From: Arthrobacter humicola | Lineage (GTDB): Bacteria; Actinomycetota; Actinomycetes; Actinomycetales; Micrococcaceae | Direction: 5' to 3' | DNA length: 64,000 nt | NCBI RefSeq assembly: GCF_022803015.1 | Contig: NZ_JAFKON010000001.1 | Span: 558,001 to 622,000, forward strand | Shown: piece after piece, positions 1 to 7,985 of the stretch | Layout of the letters: the number at the start of each line of letters is the position of its first letter | Position numbering within the stretch: the first letter of the stretch is position 1 | The notes under the pieces: model-generated | The model's input: only the letters and a program-made list of their open reading frames with translations | Databases searched by the model: none | Told to the model about the DNA's origin: nothing | Position numbers and translations under genes: made by a program

Positions 1-302
1 GCGCCGCCGAGTTCCGCCGCGATGGCGTGTGGCATGGTGCCGCCGGTGAAAAGGGCGCGGATCCGTTTCGAGGCTTCCTCGTAGTCCTGTGGCGCCGCGT
101 GCGGCGACAGAACAGCCAGTTCATGGATGCCGGCCTCGAGATGGTTGGCAGCCACATAATCCGCGTAGGCTGCGGTGTTCAACACGAACCCCGGCGGGAC
201 CGGCAGTCCTCCCTGGCTGAGGCCGCCCAGACCGACGCCCTTGCCGCCTACCGCGGCGACGTCGCCGCGCCCCACATCGTCGAAGTTGTTGATGTAGGTC
301 AT
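1..302 (-). CDS. PEP synthase / PEP-pyruvate-binding protein, N-terminal part (cut by window edge)
   Basis: The first 100 residues start MTYINNFDDVGRGD and carry the glycine-rich motif GGKGVGLGGL followed by LPVPPGFVL, the signature of the PPDK_N/PEP-synthase nucleotide-binding domain. Family members phosphorylate pyruvate to PEP or modify drugs such as rifamycin, so the exact substrate cannot be told from this fragment. The ATG at 300-302 is preceded by AAAGGA at a usual distance. The gene runs off the left edge; the central His domain and the C-terminal PEP-binding barrel are not visible. Confidence 0.8.
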   Translation of the reverse strand, partial: MTYINNFDDVGRGDVAAVGGKGVGLGGLSQGGLPVPPGFVLNTAAYADYVAANHLEAGIHELAVLSPHAAPQDYEEASKRIRALFTGGTMPHAIAAELGG

Positions 303-475
303 GACCTCGAGTCCTTTCCGCCCGGAGCCAGGCTCCGTGGTTCAGCCTGATTCCCAACATACTGGCACTGCCGCAGGCGAGAGGCCATAGCCGTACCGGT
401 GGGCAGGGGATCCCAATAGCCCCGCCGGCGGAGGGGTGCGGCCGGGGGCCACCAATCGCTCGCACCCCCGTTCCG

Positions 476-524
476 ACAACAAGATGCCCGGGGCTATGGG
501 TCGCAGCCCTTGCCCGGGGCATCT
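476..524 (-). terminator. Rho-independent terminator after the PRC-barrel gene
   Basis: AGATGCCC (482-489) pairs with GGGCATCT (517-524). The stem continues inward as GGG with CCC after one mismatch. Read on the minus strand the hairpin is followed by TTGTTGT. It lies 16 nt past the stop of the gene ending at 540. Confidence 0.6.
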
Positions 525-539
525 AAACAATCCGCATGT

Positions 540-1676
540 TCAGCCGCGGCCGGCGTCGGTGCCCTCGGTGCCCTCGCTGTCCTCGCCGCTTTCGCCGTCA
601 AAGTGTTCCTTGTGGACCTTCTCACGGATGGTGACTTCATCTGCGACCGTTTCAGTAACGATGCGGACCCGTTCAACCGGGACGGTCTCCTTGGTCACTA
701 TGACGCGCTCTTCGTGAAGGATTACCTCGTCGTCGCTGGCCGGTCGGTTCGAGACCTCGCCGCGGTCTTCCTCGGCAATCGGTTCCCGCTCGATTCGAAC
801 CTCTTCGCGTTGCACTGGCACCGTCCTGGTGACGGTTTCCGTCGTGACGTATTTGCGCAGGCGCCCCCGGCCCGTGGCGTCGCGGGTTCCGGCGCGGTCG
901 ATTCCGGTGGTGTCCTGCCGTGTCGTGGGTGGCGTTGCGGCGTCGGTGGTGGGTGTCGCTGTGCCGTATCCGGCTGTGCCCGTGGCGTCGGGGGTCTCGG
1001 CGCGGTTCGTATCAGCGGCGTCGCGGGTTTGGGCGCGGTGGGTTCCGGTGGTGTCCTGTCGTGTCGTGGGTGGCGTTGCGGCGTCGGTGGTGGGTGTCGC
1101 TGTGCCGTATCCGGCTGTGCCCGTGGCGTCGCGGGTCTCGGCGCGGTCGGTATCAGTGGCGTCGCGGGTTTGGGCGCGGTCGGTTCCGGAGGCGTCCTGT
1201 CGTGTCGTGGGTGGCGTCGCGGCGTCGGTGGTGGGTGTCGCTGTGCCGTATCCGGCTGTGCCCGTGGCGTCGCGGGTCTCGGCGCGCTCGGTTCCGGAGG
1301 CGTCCTGTCGTGTGGCGGATGCTGCGTCAGCTGTATCCGCGTCCGTGTAGGTGCGTCCGCTGTCCATCCGGTAATGCTGGTAGAGCCGGTCTTCCTCGGC
1401 AGGCTCCAGAGGCCGATCGGCGTCGATCCTTGGCGCGTCCTTGACCTGATTTTTGTTGTACGGGACGACGATGTCATTGCCCTCCAGCCGAGCACCCTCG
1501 AGGGGAACAAATGATTCCGACATCCCGAACAGGCCCGTACGAACGGTTACCCAGCTGGGCTGGCCGGCTTCGTTGTCTACGAAGACCTGGCCGATGGAGC
1601 CGATCTTTTCTCCGTCTCCCGACAGGACATTTGCGCCTTGGCTGAGCAGACGGTCAATTTGTTCGGTGGTGAGCAT
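540..1676 (-). CDS. PRC-barrel and DUF2382 stress protein with 47-residue tandem repeats
   Basis: 378 residues. Residues 1-100 form a PRC-barrel (MLTTEQIDRLLSQGANVLS, then PSWVTVRTGLFG). The C-terminal 110 residues are DUF2382, with the alternating charged pattern VPVQREEVRIEREPI and VIVTKETVPVERVRI. Between them (about residues 115-265) is a low-complexity Thr/Ala/Asp linker built from three near-identical 141-bp units. The start at 1676 is chosen because AAGGAGAGGTC precedes the ATG; a longer open frame to 2015 has no such site. PRC/DUF2382 proteins are common general-stress proteins of Micrococcaceae with no fixed biochemical role. The hydrophilic linker suggests a spacer or desiccation-type segment, which is inference. 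Confidence 0.85.
   Translation of the reverse strand: MLTTEQIDRLLSQGANVLSGDGEKIGSIGQVFVDNEAGQPSWVTVRTGLFGMSESFVPLEGARLEGNDIVVPYNKNQVKDAPRIDADRPLEPAEEDRLYQHYRMDSGRTYTDADTADAASATRQDASGTERAETRDATGTAGYGTATPTTDAATPPTTRQDASGTDRAQTRDATDTDRAETRDATGTAGYGTATPTTDAATPPTTRQDTTGTHRAQTRDAADTNRAETPDATGTAGYGTATPTTDAATPPTTRQDTTGIDRAGTRDATGRGRLRKYVTTETVTRTVPVQREEVRIEREPIAEEDRGEVSNRPASDDEVILHEERVIVTKETVPVERVRIVTETVADEVTIREKVHKEHFDGESGEDSEGTEGTDAGRG
900..1325. repeat. Three 141-bp in-frame tandem repeats
   Basis: The marker string TGTCGTGGGT recurs at 921, 1062 and 1203, exactly 141 bp apart, and the surrounding sequence is nearly identical between copies. Because 141 is a multiple of three, each copy adds 47 residues to the linker of the PRC-barrel/DUF2382 protein. 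Copy number is likely variable between strains. Confidence 0.9.
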
Positions 1677-2279
1677 GACCTCTCCTTGGATCTCTTCGGT
1701 TGAAATAGTGGCTCCGGTCAGGAGCCCTTGATGGACCGCCCGACCGGTACCGGACAGGACCCTTTGGTGCTGTCCGGTGCTTGGGAAGCGTCCGCGGCAC
1801 TGCGAACTCCGGGAGGGGCGATGATCAGCCGGCAGTGTGCTCAGCTGAGAACTTCCGAGGCCGACCCGCAGTTCTGGCACCGTCAGGGTCCTGCGCGAGA
1901 CCTTCGCGAGCGGCGGCCTGAAGCCGAAAGAGAGCGGAGACTGGGGATGAACGTTGTCGCCACCGCCAGTCCGGCTTGGAGCCGGTGGGAAATGTCCAAT
2001 GGAATGCGCCGCCATTCGATTAGGAGCTGGGACCGGTCCCGTTGCGCAGGGAGTTCTCCCGCGCCGTTTTTCGTGTTATATCACGAGCCCGGTTAGATTA
2101 GGAAGCCCCCTTATGAATAGGTGGGCTCCCGGCGGCTGGGCTCCGCCGGAGGGCACGCTGGGAAGCCCGGCGCCCACGAGACGGGCCGGTGAGGACACCC
2201 GTGGCGGGCATTCCAGGCCGTACAGGTGGGGTCCTTGCGCGAGGCGATGGCGGAGAGAGAATGGTGAACTGGACCAGGT
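1677..2279. other. Intergenic stretch, no gene supported
   Basis: About 600 bases between the PRC-barrel gene and the next minus-strand gene. The open frames here have no ribosome binding site or family signature and mostly extend neighbours. It should contain the promoter of the PRC-barrel gene; I could not place -10/-35 boxes with confidence. Confidence 0.5.
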
Positions 2280-2627
2280 CTAGTCTTGGTCCAGTTCGTC
2301 GAGCAGGGACTTCGCTGCGGCGGCGATGTCATCGTAGTTATTCTGGGCGGCCCGGCTCTGGATGGCGAGAATCGCGCACCGATGCAGCCGGCGGAAATCA
2401 CCGAAGGGAAAGCTGTAGCGCCCCTTCGTGTCGTGCGTCTTCTCGGCGTCTTCGCCCAGATGCCACGTGCCGTACTCCTTGTACCCGTGCTTGTCGATAA
2501 ATGCGTTTTCTGCCTCGGCGTCGGGCGCGTGCTCGCTCCAATCGTCACGGGTATCCCGGGCAAACCTCGAGTCCTTGACGAGCTGCCGAGCATGACGCAG
2601 CGCCGCGTCGTTGATCTTGATAGTCAT
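2280..2627 (-). CDS. Conserved hypothetical protein, 115 aa, hydrophilic
   Basis: Residues 1-115 start MTIKINDAALRHARQLVKD and end SLLDELDQD. There is no signal peptide or membrane segment. It is rich in charged and aromatic residues, with a central segment HGYKEYGTWHLGED and a C-terminal helix. I do not recognise a characterised family. Codon use is normal for the window. The ribosome binding site is weak, so the start rests on the first in-frame ATG. It sits in a run of small minus-strand stress genes (Hsp20 upstream, PRC-barrel downstream), so a stress-related role is plausible but only inferred from context. Confidence 0.65.
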   Translation of the reverse strand: MTIKINDAALRHARQLVKDSRFARDTRDDWSEHAPDAEAENAFIDKHGYKEYGTWHLGEDAEKTHDTKGRYSFPFGDFRRLHRCAILAIQSRAAQNNYDDIAAAAKSLLDELDQD

Positions 2628-2787
2628 GAGGTGGTTTCCGCTCTGTCTCAAATTTCCGGGGCGGGGGCTGCGGAGGCGTGGCGAGGCTGGGCGCCAGTGC
2701 ACCAAGACCGGCCGCCCCCTTTGCCATGCCAGAAGGCGCACGCGGTCGCCGGTGGGTGCCGGGTGAGTCATGTGCCGGAAAAGCCGT

Positions 2788-3234
2788 TCAGGTCACGAAG
2801 TTCTCCGGTGCTTCCGGTGACTGGTTTCCACCGCGGGAGACGTGGACTTTCGTGGCGGACGGTCCGGACTGCTCCGGGATTTGGGCGCGGATTTCCAAGA
2901 CACCGTCGATGTAGCTGGCCTCGACGGTGTCAGGGTCCGCGCCGCGGGGCAGCGGGACGCTTCGCGAATATTCGCCGTACCGAACTTCGCTTCGGTAACC
3001 CGGTTGATCCTTGTGCGCGGGCTCGGTGCGCCGGGCAGCGATATTCAGGCTGCCCTCGGTGACGGTGATATCGATGTCCTTGTCCGGGTCGATGCCGGGG
3101 ATGTCGGTTCTGACCACCAAGGTGTTTCCGTCCCGGTATTCTTCGACCCTGAGCCAGGTGTCCGTCTCGCCTTGCAGGAAGCGCCGGACTGGTTCGGGCA
3201 CGTCGATGCCCGTGCGGCGGAATAGGTTGTCCAT
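2788..3234 (-). CDS. Hsp20/alpha-crystallin small heat-shock protein
   Basis: 148 residues with an alpha-crystallin domain at about 25-120: VVRTDIPGIDPDKDIDITV, YGEYSRSVPLPRGAD, and the closing DGVLEIRAQIP that holds the I/V-x-I/V-type motif region. Proteins of this family bind unfolding proteins without ATP. The start at 3234 is set by AAGGAGATAGAC directly upstream; an in-frame extension to 3270 would place this site inside the gene. The N-terminal arm is short (about 25 residues), as in actinobacterial Hsp20. It neighbours other general-stress genes on the same strand. Confidence 0.9.
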   Translation of the reverse strand: MDNLFRRTGIDVPEPVRRFLQGETDTWLRVEEYRDGNTLVVRTDIPGIDPDKDIDITVTEGSLNIAARRTEPAHKDQPGYRSEVRYGEYSRSVPLPRGADPDTVEASYIDGVLEIRAQIPEQSGPSATKVHVSRGGNQSPEAPENFVT

Positions 3235-3566
3235 GTCTATCTCCTTGCTGTTTAGCATCTCTGGTCTCACGGTGCCGGATGCGCGCGGAGCAATGACTCC
3301 TGCAGCTTTAGCGACTACTACTTACGACGGCGACGCCGGAACCGGCCGCCGGAGCTGCGCTCGGAGGCTTTCAAAGCTTGTTCTCGGCGAGGCGTTGCGG
3401 GCGGTCGCCCGGCATGAGGTGAAACGTCATGAGGTTGGACTCGGCGGCGCGGGCCGAGAAACGCCGGGAGTTTCCTCCCGGGGTGTTCCAGAACCGGCCC
3501 GCAACCGTCTGACAGAAGTCGCAAGGCGTCCTCAGCGGCAGCCCTGCATCCGGAGGTTCGAGGCTG
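3235..3566. other. Intergenic stretch, nothing supported
   Basis: About 330 bases between hsp20 and the GlsB-like gene. The short frames present lack ribosome binding sites and family matches. It likely carries the hsp20 promoter; no clear HAIR or CIRCE element was seen. Confidence 0.45.
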
Positions 3567-3833
3567 CTACGCCCTGGTCCTACGACCGGCAAGAGCCCCA
3601 TAGATCAGGAGCACAATAACGGCCCCGAGGATGGAGAGGAGCCAGGTCCGCAGGTCAAAGAAGTCAGCGAGCCCTCCGCCGAAGATCAACGAGCCGATCC
3701 AACCTCCGAGGATTGCGCCCACGACGCCAACAACGAGTGTGATCAGCCAGCCGCCTCCTTGACGGCCGGGAAGGACCGCCTTGGCGATAGCTCCGGCGAT
3801 AAGGCCGAGAATGAGAAAAGCGAGAATTCCCAT
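3567..3833 (-). CDS. GlsB/YeaQ/YmgE family stress-response membrane protein
   Basis: 88 residues, very hydrophobic. It starts MGILAFLILGLIAGAIAKAV, followed by a glycine-rich turn PGRQGGGWLI and a second and third membrane helix (GVVGAILGGWIGSLIFG and a C-terminal LSILGAVIVLLIYGAL). This pattern is diagnostic of the transglycosylase-associated/GlsB family, small inner-membrane proteins induced in stress. GAAAGGAAG upstream supports the ATG at 3833. The basic tail RRTRA is normal for the family. Confidence 0.9.
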   Translation of the reverse strand: MGILAFLILGLIAGAIAKAVLPGRQGGGWLITLVVGVVGAILGGWIGSLIFGGGLADFFDLRTWLLSILGAVIVLLIYGALAGRRTRA

Positions 3834-4034
3834 CTTTGTACTTCCTTTCGGTAGACCGGTCGTGGAATGCGGCCGTACCGGCGATTTAATCAGCATGCAT
3901 AGTAACGCGCAATACCCGGCTCAGCGGCCTTCTGTCTTGCTCGCCCCTTGCCGGTCCGAACTGCATTGGAAGCGGCGACTGGCCGTGGCGCCGGGCGGGG
4001 GAGGCTCAGTGGCAACCAGCCGCGGGAGGCTAGT

Positions 4035-4538
4035 TCATTGGCGCCGGAGGCCGTCCTTGGGCGGGGAGGGCACGTCGAGCCTGGGGTGCCGGGCCGTGGA
4101 GCCTGGGGTGCCGGGCCGTGGAGTCTGAAAGAAATCCACAAACCGGGCGAGTTGCTCAGACAGTGCCTCCCACCCGTCGAAGTCGGCGGGAACGGCCGCA
4201 CGCTCAGCCCTGGAGGCCGCTTGCAGTGCCGCGCGGCCGGCGTCGGTAATCTCAACCTGAAATTGGCGCCGATCCTCAGGGTTTCGCGTCCTCGTGACCA
4301 GCCCCGCGTCCTCGAGCCGGGCAAGGACGCGGCCGAGCGTTTGGCTTTGGACATGAACTCTTGCGGCGAGCTGTTCCTGGTACATCGGGCGGGGTGCCAC
4401 GGCTTCCAGCGCGATGACGGCGGCACGCGTCAACCCCAGTGGCGCCAAGGCATCGTCGTGGAGGCGTTGCACTAAACGGGCCGCTGAGGTTAGAAGCCGG
4501 TAACCGTCCCGGGCGTTGGGCTCACGGGCGAGTATCAC
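4035..4538 (-). CDS. MarR-family winged-helix transcriptional regulator
   Basis: 167 residues from a GTG at 4538, supported by AGGAAGG just upstream. A MarR winged helix spans about residues 30-110: EQLAARVHVQSQTLGRVLARLEDAGLV is the recognition region and NPEDRRQFQVEIT the wing. It is divergent from the gene series starting at 4855, and the shared 316-bp region holds three copies of one operator-like motif, so it probably represses both itself and that series. The C-terminus is affected by a 22-bp tandem duplication (4077-4120), which changes frame and replaces the original tail. Confidence 0.88.
   Translation of the reverse strand: MILAREPNARDGYRLLTSAARLVQRLHDDALAPLGLTRAAVIALEAVAPRPMYQEQLAARVHVQSQTLGRVLARLEDAGLVTRTRNPEDRRQFQVEITDAGRAALQAASRAERAAVPADFDGWEALSEQLARFVDFFQTPRPGTPGSTARHPRLDVPSPPKDGLRRQ
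4077..4120. repeat. 22-bp tandem duplication in the marR 3' end
   Basis: Two exact copies of a 22-bp unit beginning GAGCCTGGGGTGCC lie at 4077-4098 and 4099-4120. Since 22 is not a multiple of three, the duplication shifts the reading frame of the regulator and gives it a different C-terminal tail. Confidence 0.9.
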
Positions 4539-4645
4539 GAAGAAGACCTTCCTGATTGGGTGGCAACGAAAGTCACGCTGCCTGCGACGTCGGCACGAAG
4601 CGCCGACGCTGGATACCCACCCTATGCATGCCGGGCTCCCTTTTG

Positions 4646-4661
4646 GCAAGTATGCTTACTA
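4646..4661. promoter_or_regulatory. Putative MarR operator, site 1
   Basis: GCAAGTATGCTTACTA. It shares the core TGCTTA(C/G)TA with two sites nearer the 4855 gene. It lies in the divergent MarR/stress-gene promoter region. Confidence 0.5.
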
Positions 4662-4755
4662 TTTTTCACGCGCGGCCCACAGGGCGGGCGGCGATTCACC
4701 CGACGGGCGGAAGGTGGACCGTCCGATTTTCGTTCGAGGCCTTGCGCGACATATA

Positions 4756-4771
4756 GCAAGTGTGCTTAGTA
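4756..4771. promoter_or_regulatory. Putative MarR operator, site 2
   Basis: GCAAGTGTGCTTAGTA differs from site 1 at only two positions. It is 24 bp upstream of site 3. Confidence 0.55.
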
Positions 4772-4776
4772 TCTAG

Positions 4777-4796
4777 TTAGTAACCGTGCTTACTAA
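4777..4796. promoter_or_regulatory. Putative MarR operator, site 3 (perfect inverted repeat)
   Basis: TTAGTAA (4777-4783) and TTACTAA (4790-4796) are exact inverted repeats with a 6-nt spacer. The right half is the same GTGCTTACTA core found in sites 1 and 2. It lies about 60 bp before the ATG at 4855. Confidence 0.6.
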
Positions 4797-4854
4797 TTTC
4801 ATCCGGTAGCGCTAGTCACGATCCCAAGCGGACCATTCCTGAAAGAGAGCAACG

Positions 4855-5694
4855 ATGACACAGAACCCATGGGCCCAGGCAGCACCCGAAGCTTCCCCGG
4901 ACCGGTACGCCGGTGTTGGAGTTGTACCCCCGCAAGGCACGGGACGTGCTGACTCCAAACAGGAAGCGGCCAAGGACGAAGCTGCGGACGTAACGCGGCA
5001 CGCGGCAGACGCTGCCCAGAACGTCGCCGGGACGGCCAAGGCGGAGGCAGCCAACGTTGCCGCCGAGGTCAAGACCAATGCCCGGGACCTGCTGCACCAG
5101 GCAAAGTCCGATCTCACCGAGCAGGCAGGAACCCAGCAGCAGAAGGTCGCCGAAGGTCTGCGGTCCGTCGCCGGCGAATTGCATTCCATGGCTGCCGCCT
5201 CTGACCAGCCCGGCGTGGCCACTGACCTCGTCCGCCAAGCTGCCGAGCGGTCCTCCGCTGTTGCGTCCTGGCTCGATGGCCGGGATCCGGGTTCGCTTCT
5301 GACCGAGGTCAAGTCCTTTGCCCGGCAGCGCCCGGGCACCTTCCTCCTGCTCGCGGCTGGAGCCGGTGTCCTGGCTGGGCGTCTCAGCCGCAGCTTGAGC
5401 GCCGGCGCCCCCGAAGCGACGGGCGCTACCGCTACCGGCACGTCCACTGCTGGCCGGATCCCCGATACCGGGGTAGCGGTTCCGCCGCCGCCGGTACAGA
5501 TGCCCGCTCCGCAAACCACGACGGCGGGCCTCGCTGACACCTATCCGCCGAATCCGCTGGACTCCGATTTGGGAACCCCCGATCCGCTCCGCGACGCCGG
5601 GCAGGGCCGCCGGTCCTCAGAGTCCGTGGCTGGTGAGCCATTGCAGCAGGCTGATCCGCTGCGCGATGACCCCTTTGATGGTGGCCGTCGATGA
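4855..5694 (+). CDS. LEA-like amphipathic-helix protein with one membrane segment
   Basis: 279 residues. About residues 35-130 are a long Ala/Lys/Glu-rich amphipathic helix region (KQEAAKDEAADVTRHAADAA), similar in composition to LEA and apolipoprotein-like stress proteins. A hydrophobic segment FLLLAAGAGVLAG follows near residue 165, and then a Pro/Gly-rich tail. No enzymatic motif is present. GAAAGAGAG precedes the ATG. The stop overlaps the start of the Holin-X gene by four bases, so they are translationally coupled. Downstream Holin-X, DUF3618 and YihY genes suggest a membrane-protection module, probably controlled by the divergent MarR protein. Confidence 0.75.
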   Translation: MTQNPWAQAAPEASPDRYAGVGVVPPQGTGRADSKQEAAKDEAADVTRHAADAAQNVAGTAKAEAANVAAEVKTNARDLLHQAKSDLTEQAGTQQQKVAEGLRSVAGELHSMAAASDQPGVATDLVRQAAERSSAVASWLDGRDPGSLLTEVKSFARQRPGTFLLLAAGAGVLAGRLSRSLSAGAPEATGATATGTSTAGRIPDTGVAVPPPPVQMPAPQTTTAGLADTYPPNPLDSDLGTPDPLRDAGQGRRSSESVAGEPLQQADPLRDDPFDGGRR

Positions 5695-6104
5695 GCAGCG
5701 AAATGCCTCCCACGGCCGCGCAGGCAAAGGCTGAATCGACGTCCCTGGGTGACCTCCTCGGTGAGGTCACACGGGACATGTCCACCCTGATGCGACAGGA
5801 AGTGGAACTGGCCAAGGTCGAACTCAAGCAGTCCGCCACCCGGGCAGGCAAAGGCACCGGCATGCTCGCCGGCGCCGGCGTCGCTGGCCATTTCGTGCTC
5901 CTGTTCCTGTCTTTGGCGCTCTGGTGGGCGCTGGGGATCGTGATGGGACTGGGCTGGTCCGGCGTTGTTGTCGCCGTCATCTGGGCAGTTGTCGCCGCCG
6001 TTCTGGCAGCCATGGGCCGCAAGGAACTGAACGCGATCAAGGGCATGCCGAGGACGGCTGAAACCCTCCAGGAAATCCCGCCCACCCTAAAACCCAACTC
6101 CTAA
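5691..6104 (+). CDS. Putative actinobacterial Holin-X (holin superfamily III) protein
   Basis: 137 residues. An N-terminal amphipathic region (LGDLLGEVTRDMSTLMRQEV ends near residue 40) with the EVELAKVEL pattern typical of this family is followed by two membrane helices at about 60-80 and 85-107 (FVLLFLSLALWWAL; VVVAVIWAVVAAVLA). These proteins are annotated as phage holin superfamily III, but here there is no phage context and the role is probably a membrane stress protein. It overlaps the upstream gene by ATGA and precedes the DUF3618 gene by 19 bp. Confidence 0.85.
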   Translation: MSSEMPPTAAQAKAESTSLGDLLGEVTRDMSTLMRQEVELAKVELKQSATRAGKGTGMLAGAGVAGHFVLLFLSLALWWALGIVMGLGWSGVVVAVIWAVVAAVLAAMGRKELNAIKGMPRTAETLQEIPPTLKPNS

Positions 6105-6123
6105 GATTCAGCGAGGAAACACG

Positions 6124-6732
6124 ATGAGCGAAAACCCGGATGTCATCCGAGCAGATATTGAAGCAACCCGTGCCCGCCTGGGCACAAACGTGGACGCCGT
6201 CGCTGACAAAGTCACGCCGTCGCATATCGTCCAGCGGCAGACGGATAGAGTCAAAGAGAACGTCAAAGACGCCGTCTTCGGAGTAAAGGATAAAGTCATG
6301 GGAGCCGCAGACCATACCGCCGACCACGTCCACTCCACCACCGGAAGCGTCGGCTCGCATGTGAGCGACGCGGGCTCCGCAGTTGCGGGCGCGCCGGGCC
6401 AGCTGAAGAACAGGACACAGGGGAACCCATTGGCTGCCGGGTTGATCGCCTTTGGTGCCGGCCTGCTCGTTTCCTCCCTGATCCCGGCCAGTCAGAAGGA
6501 GCGTGAAGCCGCTGATGCCCTCAAATCGGCAGCCGAGCCACTCACCACGGAACTGACGGACGCCGCCAAGCAGGTAGCCGAAGGGCTCAAGGCGCCCGCC
6601 CAGGAAGCTGTGGAGAACGTCAAGGCCACTGCCGCGGACGCAACCGATCACCTCAAGGCAGACGGGCACGCCGCTGTGGAGGACGTCAAGGATCGGACTG
6701 CCGAAGCCAAGGACAACGTTCAGCAGGCCTGA
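6124..6732 (+). CDS. DUF3618 domain protein with membrane anchor
   Basis: 202 residues. It opens with the DUF3618 signature NPDVIRADIEATRARLGTNV, in which the I-E-x-T-R-x-x-L pattern is conserved. A hydrophobic segment AAGLIAFGAGLLVSSLI lies at about 104-120. The C-terminal 75 residues are an Ala/Lys/Asp/Glu-rich helix like that of the 4855 gene. AGCGAGGAAACACG precedes the ATG. It is the third gene of the series and is followed by a strong hairpin, which may reduce readthrough into the YihY gene. Confidence 0.85.
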   Translation: MSENPDVIRADIEATRARLGTNVDAVADKVTPSHIVQRQTDRVKENVKDAVFGVKDKVMGAADHTADHVHSTTGSVGSHVSDAGSAVAGAPGQLKNRTQGNPLAAGLIAFGAGLLVSSLIPASQKEREAADALKSAAEPLTTELTDAAKQVAEGLKAPAQEAVENVKATAADATDHLKADGHAAVEDVKDRTAEAKDNVQQA

Positions 6733-6748
6733 GGCCGCGTCTGAATAA

Positions 6749-6785
6749 GGCCGGCTGCCCTCGCTGATGCGCTGGGCGGCCGGCC
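6749..6785 (+). terminator. Hairpin between DUF3618 and YihY genes
   Basis: GGCCGGCTGCCC (6749-6760) pairs with GGGCGGCCGGCC (6774-6785) with one G-T pair, 17 nt after the DUF3618 stop. The following CATTTCCC is only weakly T-rich, so it may be a partial terminator or RNA-processing element. Confidence 0.5.
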
Positions 6786-6815
6786 ATTTCCCTTAACCCC
6801 ACGAAGGAATTTCCA

Positions 6816-7973
6816 ATGGCCAAGAACCCAACCAAGGCAGAAAATGAATCCATGACCGACGCCGAAACGGACGAGAGCAGCACCGCCAAGGCCCGCACGG
6901 CACCTGCCCCGGACGACTCCCGTAAACCGGACAGCCCGGCCGACGTCACTAAGCCCTCGTGGAAGTACATCGCCAAAAAGACCCTGCGTGAATTCACTAA
7001 GGACCAGTGCCCGGATCTCGCCGCAGCACTGACCTATTACGCGGTGCTTTCTATTTTCCCGGCGCTGTTGGCCCTCGTGTCGTTGCTGGGCATTTTCGGG
7101 GACGCCAAGAAGACCACATCCGCTCTCATGGAGATCGTTCAAGGATTCGCGCCCGGTGACACCGTTGACGCGATCCGCCAGCCAATCGAGCAGCTCAGCA
7201 GTTCCTCCGCTGCCGGCCTCACCCTGGTACTCGGCATCCTCACCGCCCTCTGGTCCGCCTCCGGTTATGTCGGAGCCTTTGGCCGGGCAATGAACCGGAT
7301 CTACGAAATTGACGAGGGCCGGCCGTTCATCAAACTTCGGGGCACGATGCTCGCCGTCACCATTGCCGCCGTGCTGATCGTCCTCGTGCTTTCAGCCATG
7401 CTAGTGCTGAGCGGGCCGGTGGCGGACGCTGTCGGCAACTCGATCGGCCTGGGCGGGGCCGTCCTGACGGCGTGGAACATTCTCAAGTGGCCGGTGATTC
7501 TGTTGCTCGTGATTCTGGTGATCGCCATCCTCTACTACGCTACGCCGAACGTAAAGCAGCCCAAGTTCCGCTGGATGAGCCTGGGTTCCGCTATCGCCTT
7601 GGTCATCTTCCTGCTGGCGTCCTTGGCCTTCGCTTTCTATGTGGCCAACTTCAATAGCTACGAGAAGACCTATGGTGCGATCGGCGGCGTCATCATCTCG
7701 CTGCTGTGGCTCTGGATCCTGAACATGTCGTTGCTGTTCGGTGCCGAGTTCGACGCCGAGATGGAGCGTGGACGCCAACTCCAGGCCGGCATTGAGGCCG
7801 AAGAGACCATCCAATTGCCGCCACGGGACACGAAACAGAGCGACAAGCTCCAGGCCCGCGAAGAAGAGGACATTCGCCGCGGGCGCGAGCTCCGGGAACA
7901 GCACGGGATCCAGCCTGAACGGCAGGAAGGCAATACCCAACCCCGCGACACGGACGGAGTGGGGCGCCCCTAA
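6816..7973 (+). CDS. YihY/BrkB (UPF0761) family inner-membrane protein
   Basis: 385 residues. A hydrophilic N-terminus of about 55 residues is followed by the family's conserved region: DLAAALTYYAVLSIFPALLA, then AFGRAMNRIYEI, and about six membrane helices ending with GGVIISLLWLWILNMSLLFG and the conserved GAEFDAEMER. The last 75 residues are a charged cytoplasmic tail. The family was once called ribonuclease BN in error; the true function is unknown, with proposals of lipid or polymer export. GAAGGAATTTCC upstream supports the start. Confidence 0.9.
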   Translation: MAKNPTKAENESMTDAETDESSTAKARTAPAPDDSRKPDSPADVTKPSWKYIAKKTLREFTKDQCPDLAAALTYYAVLSIFPALLALVSLLGIFGDAKKTTSALMEIVQGFAPGDTVDAIRQPIEQLSSSSAAGLTLVLGILTALWSASGYVGAFGRAMNRIYEIDEGRPFIKLRGTMLAVTIAAVLIVLVLSAMLVLSGPVADAVGNSIGLGGAVLTAWNILKWPVILLLVILVIAILYYATPNVKQPKFRWMSLGSAIALVIFLLASLAFAFYVANFNSYEKTYGAIGGVIISLLWLWILNMSLLFGAEFDAEMERGRQLQAGIEAEETIQLPPRDTKQSDKLQAREEEDIRRGRELREQHGIQPERQEGNTQPRDTDGVGRP

Positions 7974-7985
7974 CCCGCGGAAATG

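Noticed and set aside
510..1514. Long plus-strand frame rich in Gly, Val and Arg opposite the PRC-barrel gene
   Set aside because: It mirrors the tandem repeats and has no ribosome binding site or family pattern; the minus-strand gene explains the region.
1728..2096. Plus-strand frame of 122 codons in the 1677-2279 gap
   Set aside because: Odd composition, no start signal and no domain.
5691..6104. Prophage remnant suggested by the holin-like gene
   Set aside because: The Holin-X family is a normal actinobacterial membrane family and no phage genes are near.
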